Below are positions 1 through 8,800 of a stretch of 9,429 nucleotides of DNA, piece after piece. The first letter of the stretch is position 1; the number at the start of each line of letters is the position of its first letter. The stretch covers positions 1 to 9,429 of the forward strand of contig JAFGQQ010000490.1 of assembly GCA_016935595.1 (NCBI GenBank), given 5' to 3'. Made by a program: the position numbers and the translations under genes. This DNA comes from Bacteroidales bacterium. Lineage in GTDB: Bacteria; Bacteroidota; Bacteroidia; Bacteroidales; UBA10428. The notes beneath the pieces were generated by a model. It worked only from the letters and a program-made list of their open reading frames with translations. It did not search any database and had not been told where the DNA came from.

Positions 1-812
1 CGGCAGTTCTTGTAAATAAAACCCAACTTAACATATCCTGGATTGCTTCGTTTGATAATGTTGGTGTTGATTATTATATTATTTACAGGGAAGGCAAAGA
101 AATAGTCAGGACACAAATTCTGTCTTATGTCGACGAAGAAGTCATGGAATGTACAGAATATACATATACTGTTTCGGCCGTTGACGGGTCAGGACTGATG
201 AGTGGCTTATCTGATCCTTATCCTGTTTCTGTTCCGGACCAGACTTCTCCAACTGTGCCAACAGGGTTGATTGCTTTAGTGAAAAGCCATAACCAGGTTG
301 ACCTTAGCTGGAATATGTCCGAAGACTCATGCGGTGAAGTTCAATATAAAGTCTACAGAAATAAAGTTCATATAAATACTCTTTCTGACAATAATTATGT
401 TGATAGTGAACTTGCTGCCAATACGCTTTATTACTATAAGGTTTCTGCTATTGATAATTCTGATAATGAAAGTATCCCTTCAATTACTGTATCTGCAAGA
501 ACAGATAAAGTGCCCACAAATATTATTTTAAATGAAATATCTCGGGATTTAAATATTTATCCCAATCCATCTTATGATGAGGTTAACATTGTATACCTGT
601 CAACTGAACCATCGCAAATTAAAGTTGAAGTGCGCGATATTATTGGGAAGCTCATAAAAGTAGTATATAATGGCCATTCTGATATAGGTGACAATAAATT
701 TGTATGGGATGGCACTAATGAAGAAAATAATAATGTTTTTCCGGGCATGTATATATGCAATGTTTTTATAAACAATAAATTGTACAAGGCAAAACTATTT
801 ATTATACAATAA
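1..812 (+). CDS. Fibronectin type III protein with T9SS sorting domain (3' part only)
   Basis: The reading frame is open from base 3 to the TAA at 810-812, giving 269 visible residues; the true start lies upstream of the window, and the first internal ATG (144) falls inside a domain, so it is not the start. Visible residues 1-78 are most of one fibronectin type III domain (core 'LNISW', then 'YTYTVSAVDGSG'). Residues about 81-167 are a second one ('PTGLIALV', 'VDLSWN', 'YKVYRN', 'YYYKVSAIDNSDNES', 'VSART'). Residues about 184-269 form the C-terminal T9SS type A sorting domain, beginning 'LNIYPNPS' and carrying a FlgD-like stretch ('FVWDGTN', 'FPGMYICNV'). Such tails are recognised by the type IX system and removed on export, leaving the protein outside the cell. 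The catalytic or binding part, if any, is off the window, so the substrate is unknown. The FN3 and sorting calls are firm; the full function is not. Confidence 0.9.
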   Translation, partial: AVLVNKTQLNISWIASFDNVGVDYYIIYREGKEIVRTQILSYVDEEVMECTEYTYTVSAVDGSGLMSGLSDPYPVSVPDQTSPTVPTGLIALVKSHNQVDLSWNMSEDSCGEVQYKVYRNKVHINTLSDNNYVDSELAANTLYYYKVSAIDNSDNESIPSITVSARTDKVPTNIILNEISRDLNIYPNPSYDEVNIVYLSTEPSQIKVEVRDIIGKLIKVVYNGHSDIGDNKFVWDGTNEENNNVFPGMYICNVFINNKLYKAKLFIIQ

Positions 813-969
813 AAAGTAGAAAAATTTGCAACCTTTTCTAACCAAAGTTTACCATATTTATGTTTATAAATGTTTGAAATGCTTATTAAACAAAATATTA
901 AGAACATGAATGTTATATAAAAAATCAGAAATTATTGGAAATATTATTAATTATTAAAACATTAAAAAA

Positions 970-3888
970 ATGAAAAAGACAATTTTAATTTTATCGTTGG
1001 TTTGCTTAAGCGTAATAATAAAAGCACAAACAAAACAAATTGAAGTGCCAGGCCCTGGACAGTTATCTTCCATATTAGAAGCTAATAAGGCACCCTGGTA
1101 TTTTTCCTTAACAATAACCGGTGAAATTGATGCAAGGGATTTCAAATATTTACGGGATAGTGTAGAATTTGGAACTATTGACTTAAGCAATGTTAAGATT
1201 GTAGCATATGAAGGCACACATGGCACACAAAGCAATGGTTCATATTTATATCCGGCAAATGAAATTCCCGCTTATGCTTTTTTTAATAACCGTATTATAA
1301 ACCACGTCCTATTACCAAATACGGCAATTGCTATAGGATATATGGCCTTTTCAGGTTGTACTGACCTTATAAATATTACGAATCCAAACACTCTGGTTTC
1401 AATAAAGAATTGTGCGTTTTACAATTCAACTTCCTTAAGCACAATAAATATACCCTCGTCTGTTACAACAATAGGAGACAGCGCTTTTTATAGGGCATTT
1501 ACTTTTTCTTATTCAATTTCAGCCTCAGTCACAATTCCCTCTTCGGTTATAGTTATTGGGAAAGATGCATTTTCAGCCTATGAGGGAACAATACTAGTAG
1601 ACGGACAAAATCCAAATTATTCCAGCCAGGATGGGGTCTTGTTCAATAAAGACAAAACAGTATTAATGGCATGCCCCGGATCACTTACAGGAGACTATAT
1701 AATTCCTGAAACAGTCGTTGAAATTAGCAATAATGCTTTTATGAACTGCACCCGGTTAACCTCATTGTATATCCCTGCTGCTGTGGAATCAATTAAAAGC
1801 AGTGCATTTATAAATTGTTCAGCATCATTTATTCTGGAAGAAACAAATAAAAATTTTATTATTTACGATGATGTTTTATTTTCAAAGGATACCACATTTT
1901 TAATAAAAACGCCTGTAAACAAATCCGGAGAATATTCCATACCGCTGACCGTAGAGGAAATACAGGATGGAGCTTTTTATAATTGTTCAGGATTAACTTC
2001 AATTGCAATACCGGGCAATGTAAACAAAATCGGAAATAGTGTTTTTGCTTTTTGCACCGAACTTACTACAATTAATATCCCTCCATCAATTAATTCGATT
2101 GGAGAAGCAGCTTTTTATCAATGTAATAATATAACATCAATCATTTTACCTTCATCAATAAACTCAATTGAAAAAAATACTTTTGCGAATTGTAATTCAT
2201 TATCAGCCATAACTATTCCTTCAACGGTAACTTCAATCGGCGATTATGCTTTTTCATCTTGCAAAAGCCTTGCAAATATAGAAATTCCTTCATCTGTTAT
2301 TTCAATTGGCAAAGGTGCCTTTTCTGATTGCAAAGACTTAAAATCAATAAACATCCCTGAATTAGTTACATCGATTAACGATAATACTTTTGAATACTGT
2401 ATTGGGCTCAATTCTTTTTCAATTCCTTCATGGGTTACGTCAATTGGCGCCCATGCGTTTTCAGAATGTTATAACCTGACATCAATAAATATTCCTGAAT
2501 CGGTTGTTTATATTGACCCATCTGCTTTTCAAGCTTGCTATAGTGCTGCAGTCCATGTTGATGACAAAAACAATTACTATTCAAGTTCTGAGGGTATTTT
2601 ATTTAATAAAAATAAAACAACCCTTATTAAATATTACAATTCCCAGCAAGATAGTTATACTATTCCATCAACAGTTACCGAAATTGCAAATATGGCATTC
2701 TTAAATTGTATTAATCTAAAATCTATTACCATTCCTTCAACTCTTACTACAATTGGCGCTATGGCCTTTTTAAGTTGTACTGGATTAAAATCGATGACTC
2801 TGCCTGAATCGGTTACAAAAATTGGAACCTATGCATTTGCCAATTGTTACAACCTGGAATCATTTACTATTTCAAATAGTATAACTACAATAGAAGAAGG
2901 CCTGTTCTGGTTTTGCAGCGGATTAGCCTCCGTTAACTTACCGGAATCTTTAACCTCCATTGAAAATTATGCATTTTGTGGATGCGAAAGCTTAACTTCG
3001 TTAACACTGCCGGAATCATTACATTCTATTGGCGAGGCTGCATATTCTATGTGCTTTAATTTAGAATCAGTAAAACTTTCACCGGTTACTGTTTACATTG
3101 GGCCATTGGCATTTTTTTCTTGTAATAAGTTATGCCATATTAATATTCCATCAACAGTCGAATTTATCGGTTATGAGGCATTTACGGATTGTGATAATTT
3201 AGTTGCAGTTAAAGTAAATAATACAGTCCCAATAGATTTAGATTTTAATATAGAAAATAATGATATTGTATTTGAACCTGCTGATAATTGTGTACTTTAT
3301 GTGCCTTTTGGCACAAAACAAAAGTACGAAACAGCCGATGGATGGAAGAATTTTAGCATAATTGTTGAAATTTCGGATATCCTGATTTCTGAAACGGATA
3401 TTATTATGGAGGCTTCAGAAACAAATGCATCTGTAAATGTTATATCAAATATAAACTGGACAGCAGATTGTGTTGATGGTTGGTTAACCATTAATCCTGA
3501 TTCAGGTATTGATTTTACAAAAATAACTTTAGCTGCCTCTGCAAATAATGATAACCAGGACCGTACTGCAACCATAACCATTTCAGCACCTGACATGTCT
3601 GATCAAACAATTACTGTAACTCAGAAAGGACTAGAAATTTTAGACATTATGAAAGAATCAATTACAGATTATAAAATATATCCAAATCCTGCCAAAGAAG
3701 GTTTTACTGTAAGCAACATAAATGATATGACTAACCTTATTATTTCTGATTTGAATGGCAAAGTGGTTTATAAATCCGATATTAAAAATAATCATTATGT
3801 CAATTTAAGTGAATTGCAACAAGGAATATATATTGTTAAATTATCAGGTTTTAGGAAAACCGCAGTCCATAAATTAGTAAAGGAATAA
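970..3888 (+). CDS. BspA-type leucine-rich-repeat surface protein with BACON and T9SS sorting domains
   Basis: This 972-residue protein opens with a Sec signal peptide (residues 1-20, 'MKKTILILSLVCLSVIIKAQ', likely cut near A19/Q20). Residues about 100-750 are BspA/LRR_5 repeats of exactly 23 residues, pattern 'IPxSVTxIGxxAFxxCxxLxxI'. Repeat starts are in phase from I324 to I508 and from I565 to I726. Three linker modules of the type 'DGVLFNKDKTxL...YxIP' interrupt the solenoid at about 210-245, 290-324 and 530-565. The solenoid closes with a typical BspA cap ('LYVPFGTKQKYE...DGWKNF', about 776-796). A BACON domain follows (about 804-887: 'INWTADCVDGWLTINPDSG', 'RTATITISA', 'ITVTQKG'), then a T9SS type A tail (about 903-972: 'IYPNPAKEGF', 'QQGIYIVKLSG'). 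BspA-like proteins are known surface adhesins, and BACON domains are proposed to bind glycans or mucin; the ligand here is unknown. The ATG at 970 is chosen because it gives the signal peptide and is preceded by an A-rich leader. It lies 157 bp after the previous gene, so it may have its own promoter. Confidence 0.93.
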   Translation: MKKTILILSLVCLSVIIKAQTKQIEVPGPGQLSSILEANKAPWYFSLTITGEIDARDFKYLRDSVEFGTIDLSNVKIVAYEGTHGTQSNGSYLYPANEIPAYAFFNNRIINHVLLPNTAIAIGYMAFSGCTDLINITNPNTLVSIKNCAFYNSTSLSTINIPSSVTTIGDSAFYRAFTFSYSISASVTIPSSVIVIGKDAFSAYEGTILVDGQNPNYSSQDGVLFNKDKTVLMACPGSLTGDYIIPETVVEISNNAFMNCTRLTSLYIPAAVESIKSSAFINCSASFILEETNKNFIIYDDVLFSKDTTFLIKTPVNKSGEYSIPLTVEEIQDGAFYNCSGLTSIAIPGNVNKIGNSVFAFCTELTTINIPPSINSIGEAAFYQCNNITSIILPSSINSIEKNTFANCNSLSAITIPSTVTSIGDYAFSSCKSLANIEIPSSVISIGKGAFSDCKDLKSINIPELVTSINDNTFEYCIGLNSFSIPSWVTSIGAHAFSECYNLTSINIPESVVYIDPSAFQACYSAAVHVDDKNNYYSSSEGILFNKNKTTLIKYYNSQQDSYTIPSTVTEIANMAFLNCINLKSITIPSTLTTIGAMAFLSCTGLKSMTLPESVTKIGTYAFANCYNLESFTISNSITTIEEGLFWFCSGLASVNLPESLTSIENYAFCGCESLTSLTLPESLHSIGEAAYSMCFNLESVKLSPVTVYIGPLAFFSCNKLCHINIPSTVEFIGYEAFTDCDNLVAVKVNNTVPIDLDFNIENNDIVFEPADNCVLYVPFGTKQKYETADGWKNFSIIVEISDILISETDIIMEASETNASVNVISNINWTADCVDGWLTINPDSGIDFTKITLAASANNDNQDRTATITISAPDMSDQTITVTQKGLEILDIMKESITDYKIYPNPAKEGFTVSNINDMTNLIISDLNGKVVYKSDIKNNHYVNLSELQQGIYIVKLSGFRKTAVHKLVKE
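1939..3216 (+). repeat. Coding tandem repeats, 69-bp period (LRR_5 units)
   Basis: Within the LRR gene, the 23-residue protein repeat appears as a 69-bp DNA period. Successive 'IP/LP' codons fall at residues 324, 347, 370, 393, 416, 439, 462, 485 and 508. After one 57-residue interruption they fall at 565, 588, 611, 634, 657, 680, 703 and 726, with no slip in register. Units are well conserved at protein level but clearly diverged in DNA, so this looks like an old array held by selection, not a recent expansion. Less regular units also lie upstream, at residues about 115-268. Confidence 0.85.
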
Positions 3889-3931
3889 ATATAACAAGCA
3901 TATTGTTTTTTTGAAGCTTTAAATATTTTAG

Positions 3932-3985
3932 CCCAAATTACGCAATAGTTGGCTCATTATCATCGCCCCTATTTCGTAATTTGGG
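3932..3985. terminator. Long palindromic hairpin, possible (bidirectional) terminator or repeat element
   Basis: The left arm 3932-3948 (CCCAAATTACGCAATAG) and right arm 3969-3985 (CTATTTCGTAATTTGGG) are reverse complements at 16 of 17 positions (C3943 against T3974 is the mismatch), around a 20-nt loop. It lies 43 bp after the stop of the LRR gene. On the + strand it is followed by a T-rich run (3986-3996), so it could work as an intrinsic terminator separating this gene from the next. A 20-nt loop is long for that role, and part of the left arm recurs at 9252-9263, so it may instead be one copy of a dispersed palindromic repeat. The structure is directly visible; its role is inferred. Confidence 0.6.
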
Positions 3986-4055
3986 TTTAATTTTTTACAA
4001 TGCACAAGTAATCTGCAGCTTTTTTTTAAAATTCATCTAGGGATTTTTATTTATC

Positions 4056-4107
4056 CGGTTGTCTTCTCTCTGAAAAATAGAATTTGTTAAATTAAAATTT
4101 AAAAATT
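4056..4107 (+). promoter_or_regulatory. Weak candidate promoter and A/T-rich leader of the Tyr/Trp-repeat gene
   Basis: A TTG at 4059-4061 lies 16 bp before TAGAATTTG (4078-4086), which resembles the Bacteroidota -33/-7 pair (TTG, TAnnTTTG) but has one extra base in the -7 box and short spacing. The leader before the ATG at 4108 is A/T-rich ('TTAAAATTTAAAAATT') with no Shine-Dalgarno sequence, as is usual in this phylum. It sits after the hairpin at 3932-3985, where a new promoter would be expected. The match is poor, so this is only a candidate. Confidence 0.22.
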
Positions 4108-5766
4108 ATGAAAAAAAGTTTTATTCTGATTACCGGAATGTTATTTACAGGAACGTTGATTAATTATGCCAAAGAATTACCAGTAGGCAATGTTTCAAAG
4201 AATTTAAAAAATGAAATATTAAAGGACAATAACACAAAATTGTTCAAAAGTGGCAGCGAAGTTGATAAAAGTCTTTTACCCGATTCATCCTATAGATATT
4301 TTTACACTTATAATCTCTTGTTTAATAGCGAAAACACGACAGAAATGCAAAATGAAGAATCTACAGTAATAGATTCTAATTTATTTAGCAAAACAATATA
4401 TTCATATGATGATAACGGAAACCTCATCTTTTATGCCACACATGAGTTTAACAATAATGAGCAGGACTTTGTCTTGTATGAATACGGGAATAAAAAGTAT
4501 GAGAATAATAAACTAATTGTTGACGAAACCTATAGTTATGATGAATGGTTTGAAAAATGGTATGGAAATAAATATGAGTATGATTATGATGAAAATGGCA
4601 ATACAATAAAAGAGAATTATTATTGCTTTAATTATGATACAGAGAATTGGATAATTGAATTTTCAAGCGAAAATGAATACAATAGTTCTAACGAAATATT
4701 ATCTTCAATAAGTTTTAATTATTATGACGGAAGCCTTATCAGCGGCATGAAATATGAATATTTATATCAATCATCCGGAAAAATTGCCGAGAATAAATAT
4801 TATTCATGGAATGAGCCTTCACAATCATGGCATATTCGTTCCGTATGTAAATATCTTTATAATAATAAAAGCAATATAGTATCATCAATATTTACTTCCT
4901 GGGATGAAAATCAGGATATTATAATAAGCATAAAAGATAGCTCTTTATATAATGATGAAGGATGGCTCCTGCTCCATATCTCTTATAGTTATGACAATTC
5001 TACTCAAAATTGGAATAAAGATGTTATTGATTCCACTATATATAACAACAATCCTGATAATTCAATAACTATTCAAAAAATATATGATATTACAATAGAT
5101 GAATGGGTTAATGAAAACATGATTGAATCAAACTATGATGCAGTAACTTTAACAAGTACAATAATATCTTCATCCTGGCAAGAATCTGATAATAAATGGA
5201 TAAAACGCCAAAAAATAATTACTCAAAAAGATAATTTTGGGAATGAGATTAGTAAGATTAATTATAACTATAATACAGTAAATGAAGATTGGGAACTATA
5301 TAGTAAATTAACATCAATTTACAATGAAAATAATGTTAATATATCATATAGTAATATATATGATATTAATGGAACTTATATCGGCTCAAAAGATTCAACA
5401 GAATTTAACAGTAAAAATCAAAAAGTTTCTTTTTCAGTTTACAATTACAATGGTATAACATTTAGTTTAATTAACAAGACATATTATTACTTTCCCGGAT
5501 ATACCCAAGGCATAAACGAATCCCCTAATCAGGCCACCTTTATGTGTTATCCAAACCCCACAACCGGTGTTTTTAAATTGTTATCTAGTGAACCTGTTAA
5601 CGGGCCTATCGAAATATTTGACAATGCAGGAAAATTGGTTTATAAAAATATTATTAATGCTGACTTTCCCGATATTAATTTATCAGGTTACCCTTCAGGC
5701 ATTTATCATGTTAGAGGGAGAATACGCAATAAAAATATTAACCGGAAATTAATTATTAGAAAATAA
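4108..5766 (+). CDS. Secreted protein of ~31-residue Tyr/Trp-rich repeats with T9SS sorting domain
   Basis: This is a 552-residue protein that I cannot assign to a characterised family. Residues 1-21 form a signal peptide ('MKKSFILITGMLFTGTLINY', A21). Residues about 92-455 are a tandem series of roughly 30-31-residue units with the loose pattern 'Y-x-Y/W-D/N-x(5)-W-x(9)-Y-D/N-x-x-G/S-N'. The central Trp is at 151, 181, 241, 302, 333, 364 and 395, and Phe or Ile takes its place at 121, 211 and 271. Two units resemble YD repeats ('YSYDDNGNLIFYA' at 98-110, 'YDYDENGN' at 158-165), but there is no RHS core or toxin tail. The composition is rich in Tyr, Asn, Asp and Ser. Residues about 478-552 are a T9SS type A sorting domain ('FMCYPNPTTGVFKL', 'YPSGIYHVRG', ending 'RKLIIRK'). 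A beta-rich solenoid exposed on the cell surface is the most reasonable inference. The stop is 40 bp before the next gene, so the two could share a transcript. Confidence 0.85.
   Translation: MKKSFILITGMLFTGTLINYAKELPVGNVSKNLKNEILKDNNTKLFKSGSEVDKSLLPDSSYRYFYTYNLLFNSENTTEMQNEESTVIDSNLFSKTIYSYDDNGNLIFYATHEFNNNEQDFVLYEYGNKKYENNKLIVDETYSYDEWFEKWYGNKYEYDYDENGNTIKENYYCFNYDTENWIIEFSSENEYNSSNEILSSISFNYYDGSLISGMKYEYLYQSSGKIAENKYYSWNEPSQSWHIRSVCKYLYNNKSNIVSSIFTSWDENQDIIISIKDSSLYNDEGWLLLHISYSYDNSTQNWNKDVIDSTIYNNNPDNSITIQKIYDITIDEWVNENMIESNYDAVTLTSTIISSSWQESDNKWIKRQKIITQKDNFGNEISKINYNYNTVNEDWELYSKLTSIYNENNVNISYSNIYDINGTYIGSKDSTEFNSKNQKVSFSVYNYNGITFSLINKTYYYFPGYTQGINESPNQATFMCYPNPTTGVFKLLSSEPVNGPIEIFDNAGKLVYKNIINADFPDINLSGYPSGIYHVRGRIRNKNINRKLIIRK
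4381..5472 (+). repeat. Coding tandem repeats, ~90-93-bp period
   Basis: About twelve diverged protein units of 30-31 residues fill this part of the gene at 4108-5766. The period is read from the anchor residue (Trp, or Phe/Ile) at 121, 151, 181, 211, 241, 271, 302, 333, 364 and 395. Spacing is 30 in the first units and 31 in the later ones. DNA identity between units is low, so the repeat is visible mainly in the protein. Confidence 0.65.
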
Positions 5767-5806
5767 GGGGTTTTTTAATTCATATTTTATAAATATTGAA
5801 AATATC

Positions 5807-8800
5807 ATGCCTTTATTCAGAAAAAAACCAAAAGTAAAAAACAGTAAATTATTTTTATTGTTTTTAGGGTTGGCATCTACCCTGTGGTTTTTAATCCGGG
5901 TAATCCCAAAACCAAGCAGGGCAGCTTATCCATGCATGAGGATCGCTGCACCCCTTGCTTCTTCTTTTATTACTTATATATTAGGATTAGGAACACTATC
6001 GCTTTTAATAAAAAATGCGAAAGATACTTTCAGAAAGTCTAAATATGCTATTGCTGCGGTTTTTATAACAGGTGGCTTATTCTTTGCAATATTTGGAATG
6101 TATAACAGCAATTACAAAATAAATGCCCAGTCTTTGCAAAATGCCCAAACCCCAAATGAACCAATTGGTGTGGGAAAAGGGATCAATCCCGGAAGGGTGT
6201 CATGGGTGCATAATTCAGATGCAACAAACGAAAATTGTACAAATCAAAAAGATGATTACTGGTTTTTAGATATTAATACCAACCAGGAAATTGTTAATGA
6301 AATGTTATCCGAAGGGCTCCAATCATTAACCAGTACTACAAGCATTTATGATGCCTGGAATGCCCTTTTTAAACATTATAATTATTTAAGCGGCAAAGGA
6401 AAAATTGGCTATACACAAGGAGAAAAAATAGCAATTAAAATTAACCTTAATGGTTTAATGAACTATGGAGATGCTTTACCTAACATCAATACTTCACCCC
6501 AAATTTGTTACGCAATATTATACCAATTAATAAATATTGCAGGAGTAAAACAAACAGATATAAGCATTGGCGACCCAAATATAAACATGAACCCCGAATT
6601 TTATTATAAACTTCACGATGCTTTTCCTAATGTTAATTACTGGGGAAATGGAACAGGTTTTAAAACAGTTACACAACCAACTGAAAAAGTTATTTTTTGG
6701 AGTGATAATAAAACAGAACCTGACTATTTGCCACAGGAATATATAGATGCAACTTATATGATCAATATTCCCGTTTTAAAAAAACATCATCGTTCCGGAA
6801 TATCTGTTTCAAGCAAGCTTCATTTTGGTTCAGTCACTCCTTTTACAGGCAGTGCAAATCATTTGCATTCTTCCCTTCCCTGCCCGGAAGCTACTGCGCT
6901 TGCTGAAAATGGCGAATATGGCCAATACCGCTGTTTTGTCGATATTATGGGACATAAAGAACTGGGTGGCAAAACCATTTTATATTTGGTCGATGGAATT
7001 TGGGGCTCGACTAATTGGGGACATCCGCCAATAAAATGGCGAATGCAACCTTTTAATAACGACTGGCCTTCTTCTTTGTTCCTTTCCCAGGATCCGGTGG
7101 CCATTGAATCAGTTTGCTATGATTTTTTATTTACCGAATTTGATGAAAATCATCCAACAGAAGGCAATTTTATCAACGGCGAGGTTGGCCCTTTCCCACA
7201 TTTCCTCGGAACTGATGATTATCTTCACCAGGCTGCTGATACTGATAATTGGCCGGCAAACACTATTTATGACCCGGAAAATGACGGAATTCCTCTAACG
7301 AGTTTAGGTGTTCACGAACATTGGAACGATCCGATAAACAAGCAGTACTCAAAAAACTTAAATACCGGAAATGGAATTGAATTAATTAAAGTTCAGTCTG
7401 CTGAAGGAATGCCAGTTTTGATTAAAAAATTTCCTGAAATATCTTATGAAAATACACGGATGTTCCAGACAATCATTGAGGATATATCTGAATACTTCAC
7501 TGATCTGGAAGGGGATAATTTATTATACTCCGTTACAAGTTTCGACACAAATTTTGTTGCAATTATTGAAAATGATAAAACAATTAAAATTAAATCAGAT
7601 ATTAATTTTATTGGAAATGCCCTTTTTAATATTAGTGCTGATGATGGGGAAAATGTTAAACACGAAATATTAAAAGTAAAAGTAACCACAGGTGAAAATT
7701 ATCTGATTCCTAAAGCTAAGCTTGCTCCAGTTGTTGATGGAAAAATCGACGACCAGGTTTGGCAAAATGTCGGATGGTGCATGATTAACCAGGTATGGTT
7801 ACCTTATGGCTCACAAATTATAAAAGAAGATTTCCAGGGAAAATATAAGGCTGCCTGGACAGAAGATTCTCTTTATATTATCGCTGAAATTAACGATGAT
7901 ATTTTAGATGCCCAAAATCCTAACCCTACATTAGATTATTGGCATTACGATTGTTTAGAACTTTTTATCGATGAAAATAATTCAGGCGGACTACGTTCCA
8001 ACCATAATGCTTTTGCATATCATATTAGTGCCGAAGGCAATGTTATTGATGATATTCTTTTAAACGACCATATCAATTTGAAGATTTCAAATGTTGGAAA
8101 TATTTATTACTGGGAAATGGCAGTTGCCATTTATGATGATACATTTATTCCTTATATGGATAATACACCGGTTAAGCTTCATGCAAAAAAAGAAATTGGG
8201 TTCTCGGTTGCATATTGCGATGCGGATGACACTAATACGGTTGAGCGCCAAAATTTTATTGGCTCAGTTTATGTAACTGAAGAAAATCAAAACAGACATT
8301 ATTTAAATGCCGATGATTACGGAAATTTATTTTTGGTTGATTCGCTTGGCTATAACCTGAAACCTTATCTTATTGGCTCTATTAAGGATTATCTCATCCA
8401 GGATTTAAATGTTGAATACATTATTGTTGAAGATTTAAACTCAATATTTAAAGATGAAGACGACTTATTAAGCTTTACAGCATATTGCGAAAATAGTGCA
8501 ATAGAACTAAAAATAACCAACAACAAAACATTCGCAGTTAAAGCACTCGAAGGAATTGTAGGAAACCTAATAATTAAGATTACCGCTTCTGATGAAATGG
8601 CAACAAGCTATTTAACCTTTACTATAAAAACTGCCAATAGGAAACCGGCAGCAAAAATGCCAATAGAAGATTACAAATTTAAAGAAATTGTAACTGAAGA
8701 AGTAATTGTTGAAGATTTATCCGATTACTTTTATGATCCTGATGGCAATGAATTGAAATACGAAGTGGATTGTAAAGCATTTAACATTATCTTTTTTATA

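Noticed and set aside
817..840. Inverted repeat TAGAAAA / TTTTCTA after the first gene, as a terminator
   Set aside because: The stem is only 7 bp and nearly all A/T around a 10-nt loop, with no following T run; it could easily be chance in A/T-rich DNA.
821..876. Promoter boxes for the LRR gene (AAAATTTG at 821-828 and AATGTTTG at 869-876)
   Set aside because: Each misses the first T of TAnnTTTG, and neither has a TTG at the right distance, so I could not support either one.
572..1235. Reverse-strand reading frames over the end of the first gene and the start of the LRR gene
   Set aside because: They overlap well-supported + strand genes, show no recognisable domains, and have unusual composition expected of antisense frames.
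4108..5766. RHS/YD-repeat toxin
   Set aside because: Only two units resemble YD repeats; there is no RHS core motif or toxin domain, and the C-terminus is a T9SS sorting domain.
5767..5806. Terminator or promoter in the 40-bp gap before the DUF362 gene
   Set aside because: The gap has a GGGG followed by a T run but no inverted repeat to form a stem, and no convincing -7 box; read-through from the upstream gene is at least as likely.
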